Below are positions 5,536 through 5,579 of a stretch of 5,579 bases of DNA, piece after piece. A program made the position numbers and the translations under genes. How positions within the stretch are numbered: position 1 is the stretch's first letter; every line of letters starts with the position of its first letter. The notes below the pieces were generated by a model. The model did not search any database and was not told where the DNA came from. It saw only the letters and a program-made list of their open reading frames with translations. This DNA is from Deltaproteobacteria bacterium (GTDB taxonomy: Bacteria; Desulfobacterota; Desulfarculia; Adiutricales; JAGVGV01): positions 1 to 5,579 of the forward strand of contig JADFXS010000195.1 of the NCBI GenBank assembly GCA_015233515.1, read 5' to 3'.

Positions 5536-5570
5536 GTTTGGACATTTGAGTATGTAGAATTAGATTTTGC

Positions 5571-5579
5571 TTGACATAC
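5571..5579 (+). promoter_or_regulatory. Possible -35 box cut by window edge
   Basis: TTGACA at 5571-5576, preceded by an AT-rich stretch, looks like a plus-strand -35 element. The -10 region lies outside the window, so this cannot be confirmed. Confidence 0.2.

Noticed and set aside
5297..5557. 86-codon plus-strand frame at the right end
   Set aside because: It starts antisense to the zinc-ribbon gene, reads through the REP-like repeat, and has no ribosome binding site or recognisable protein pattern.

Overview
The window looks like chromosomal DNA of a Gram-negative bacterium with moderate G+C. The mix of an IclR regulator, a BMP-family solute-binding protein, a GabD-type aldehyde dehydrogenase, a degenerate receiver domain fused to TPRs, and a short 'CGTCATTCCGGCG...' palindromic repeat fits Desulfobacterota (former Deltaproteobacteria). 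No phylogenetic marker is present, so this placement is a low-confidence inference.

Layout. Minus strand, 1-1759: an IclR-family regulator (GTG start) followed after 11 nt by a BMP/PnrA-family periplasmic binding protein. The binding protein runs off the left edge with 324 codons visible, and its transporter partners probably lie beyond the edge. Next is a 392-bp divergent control region (1760-2151). It carries two back-to-back sigma70-type promoters with perfect TTGACA and TATAAT boxes, embedded in a long inverted duplication centred at 1899 (47 of 61 positions match). A dyad operator candidate overlaps the start site of each promoter. Plus strand, 2152-3609: a full-length GabD-like aldehyde dehydrogenase. 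A 75-bp convergent gap follows. Minus strand, 5310-3685: a zinc-ribbon protein of unknown function and a pseudo-receiver/TPR protein, 33 nt apart and possibly one operon. The right end (5311-5579) holds no convincing gene. It contains a short GC-rich hairpin, a REP/MITE-like double-hairpin repeat, and a cut-off promoter-like TTGACA.

How the genes may work together. The regulator, binding protein and dehydrogenase look like one small catabolic unit: IclR controls both divergent transcripts through matching operators, the BMP protein captures a solute, and the dehydrogenase oxidises an aldehyde made from it. The main point of interest is that the dehydrogenase resembles GabD end to end but lacks all three residues that hold the carboxylate of succinate semialdehyde (Arg to Cys166, Arg to Trp284, Ser to Gly447). 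The BMP protein also departs from the nucleoside-binding pattern of its family. The true substrate is therefore probably not succinate semialdehyde and may be undescribed. The zinc-ribbon and receiver/TPR genes show no visible link to this unit.
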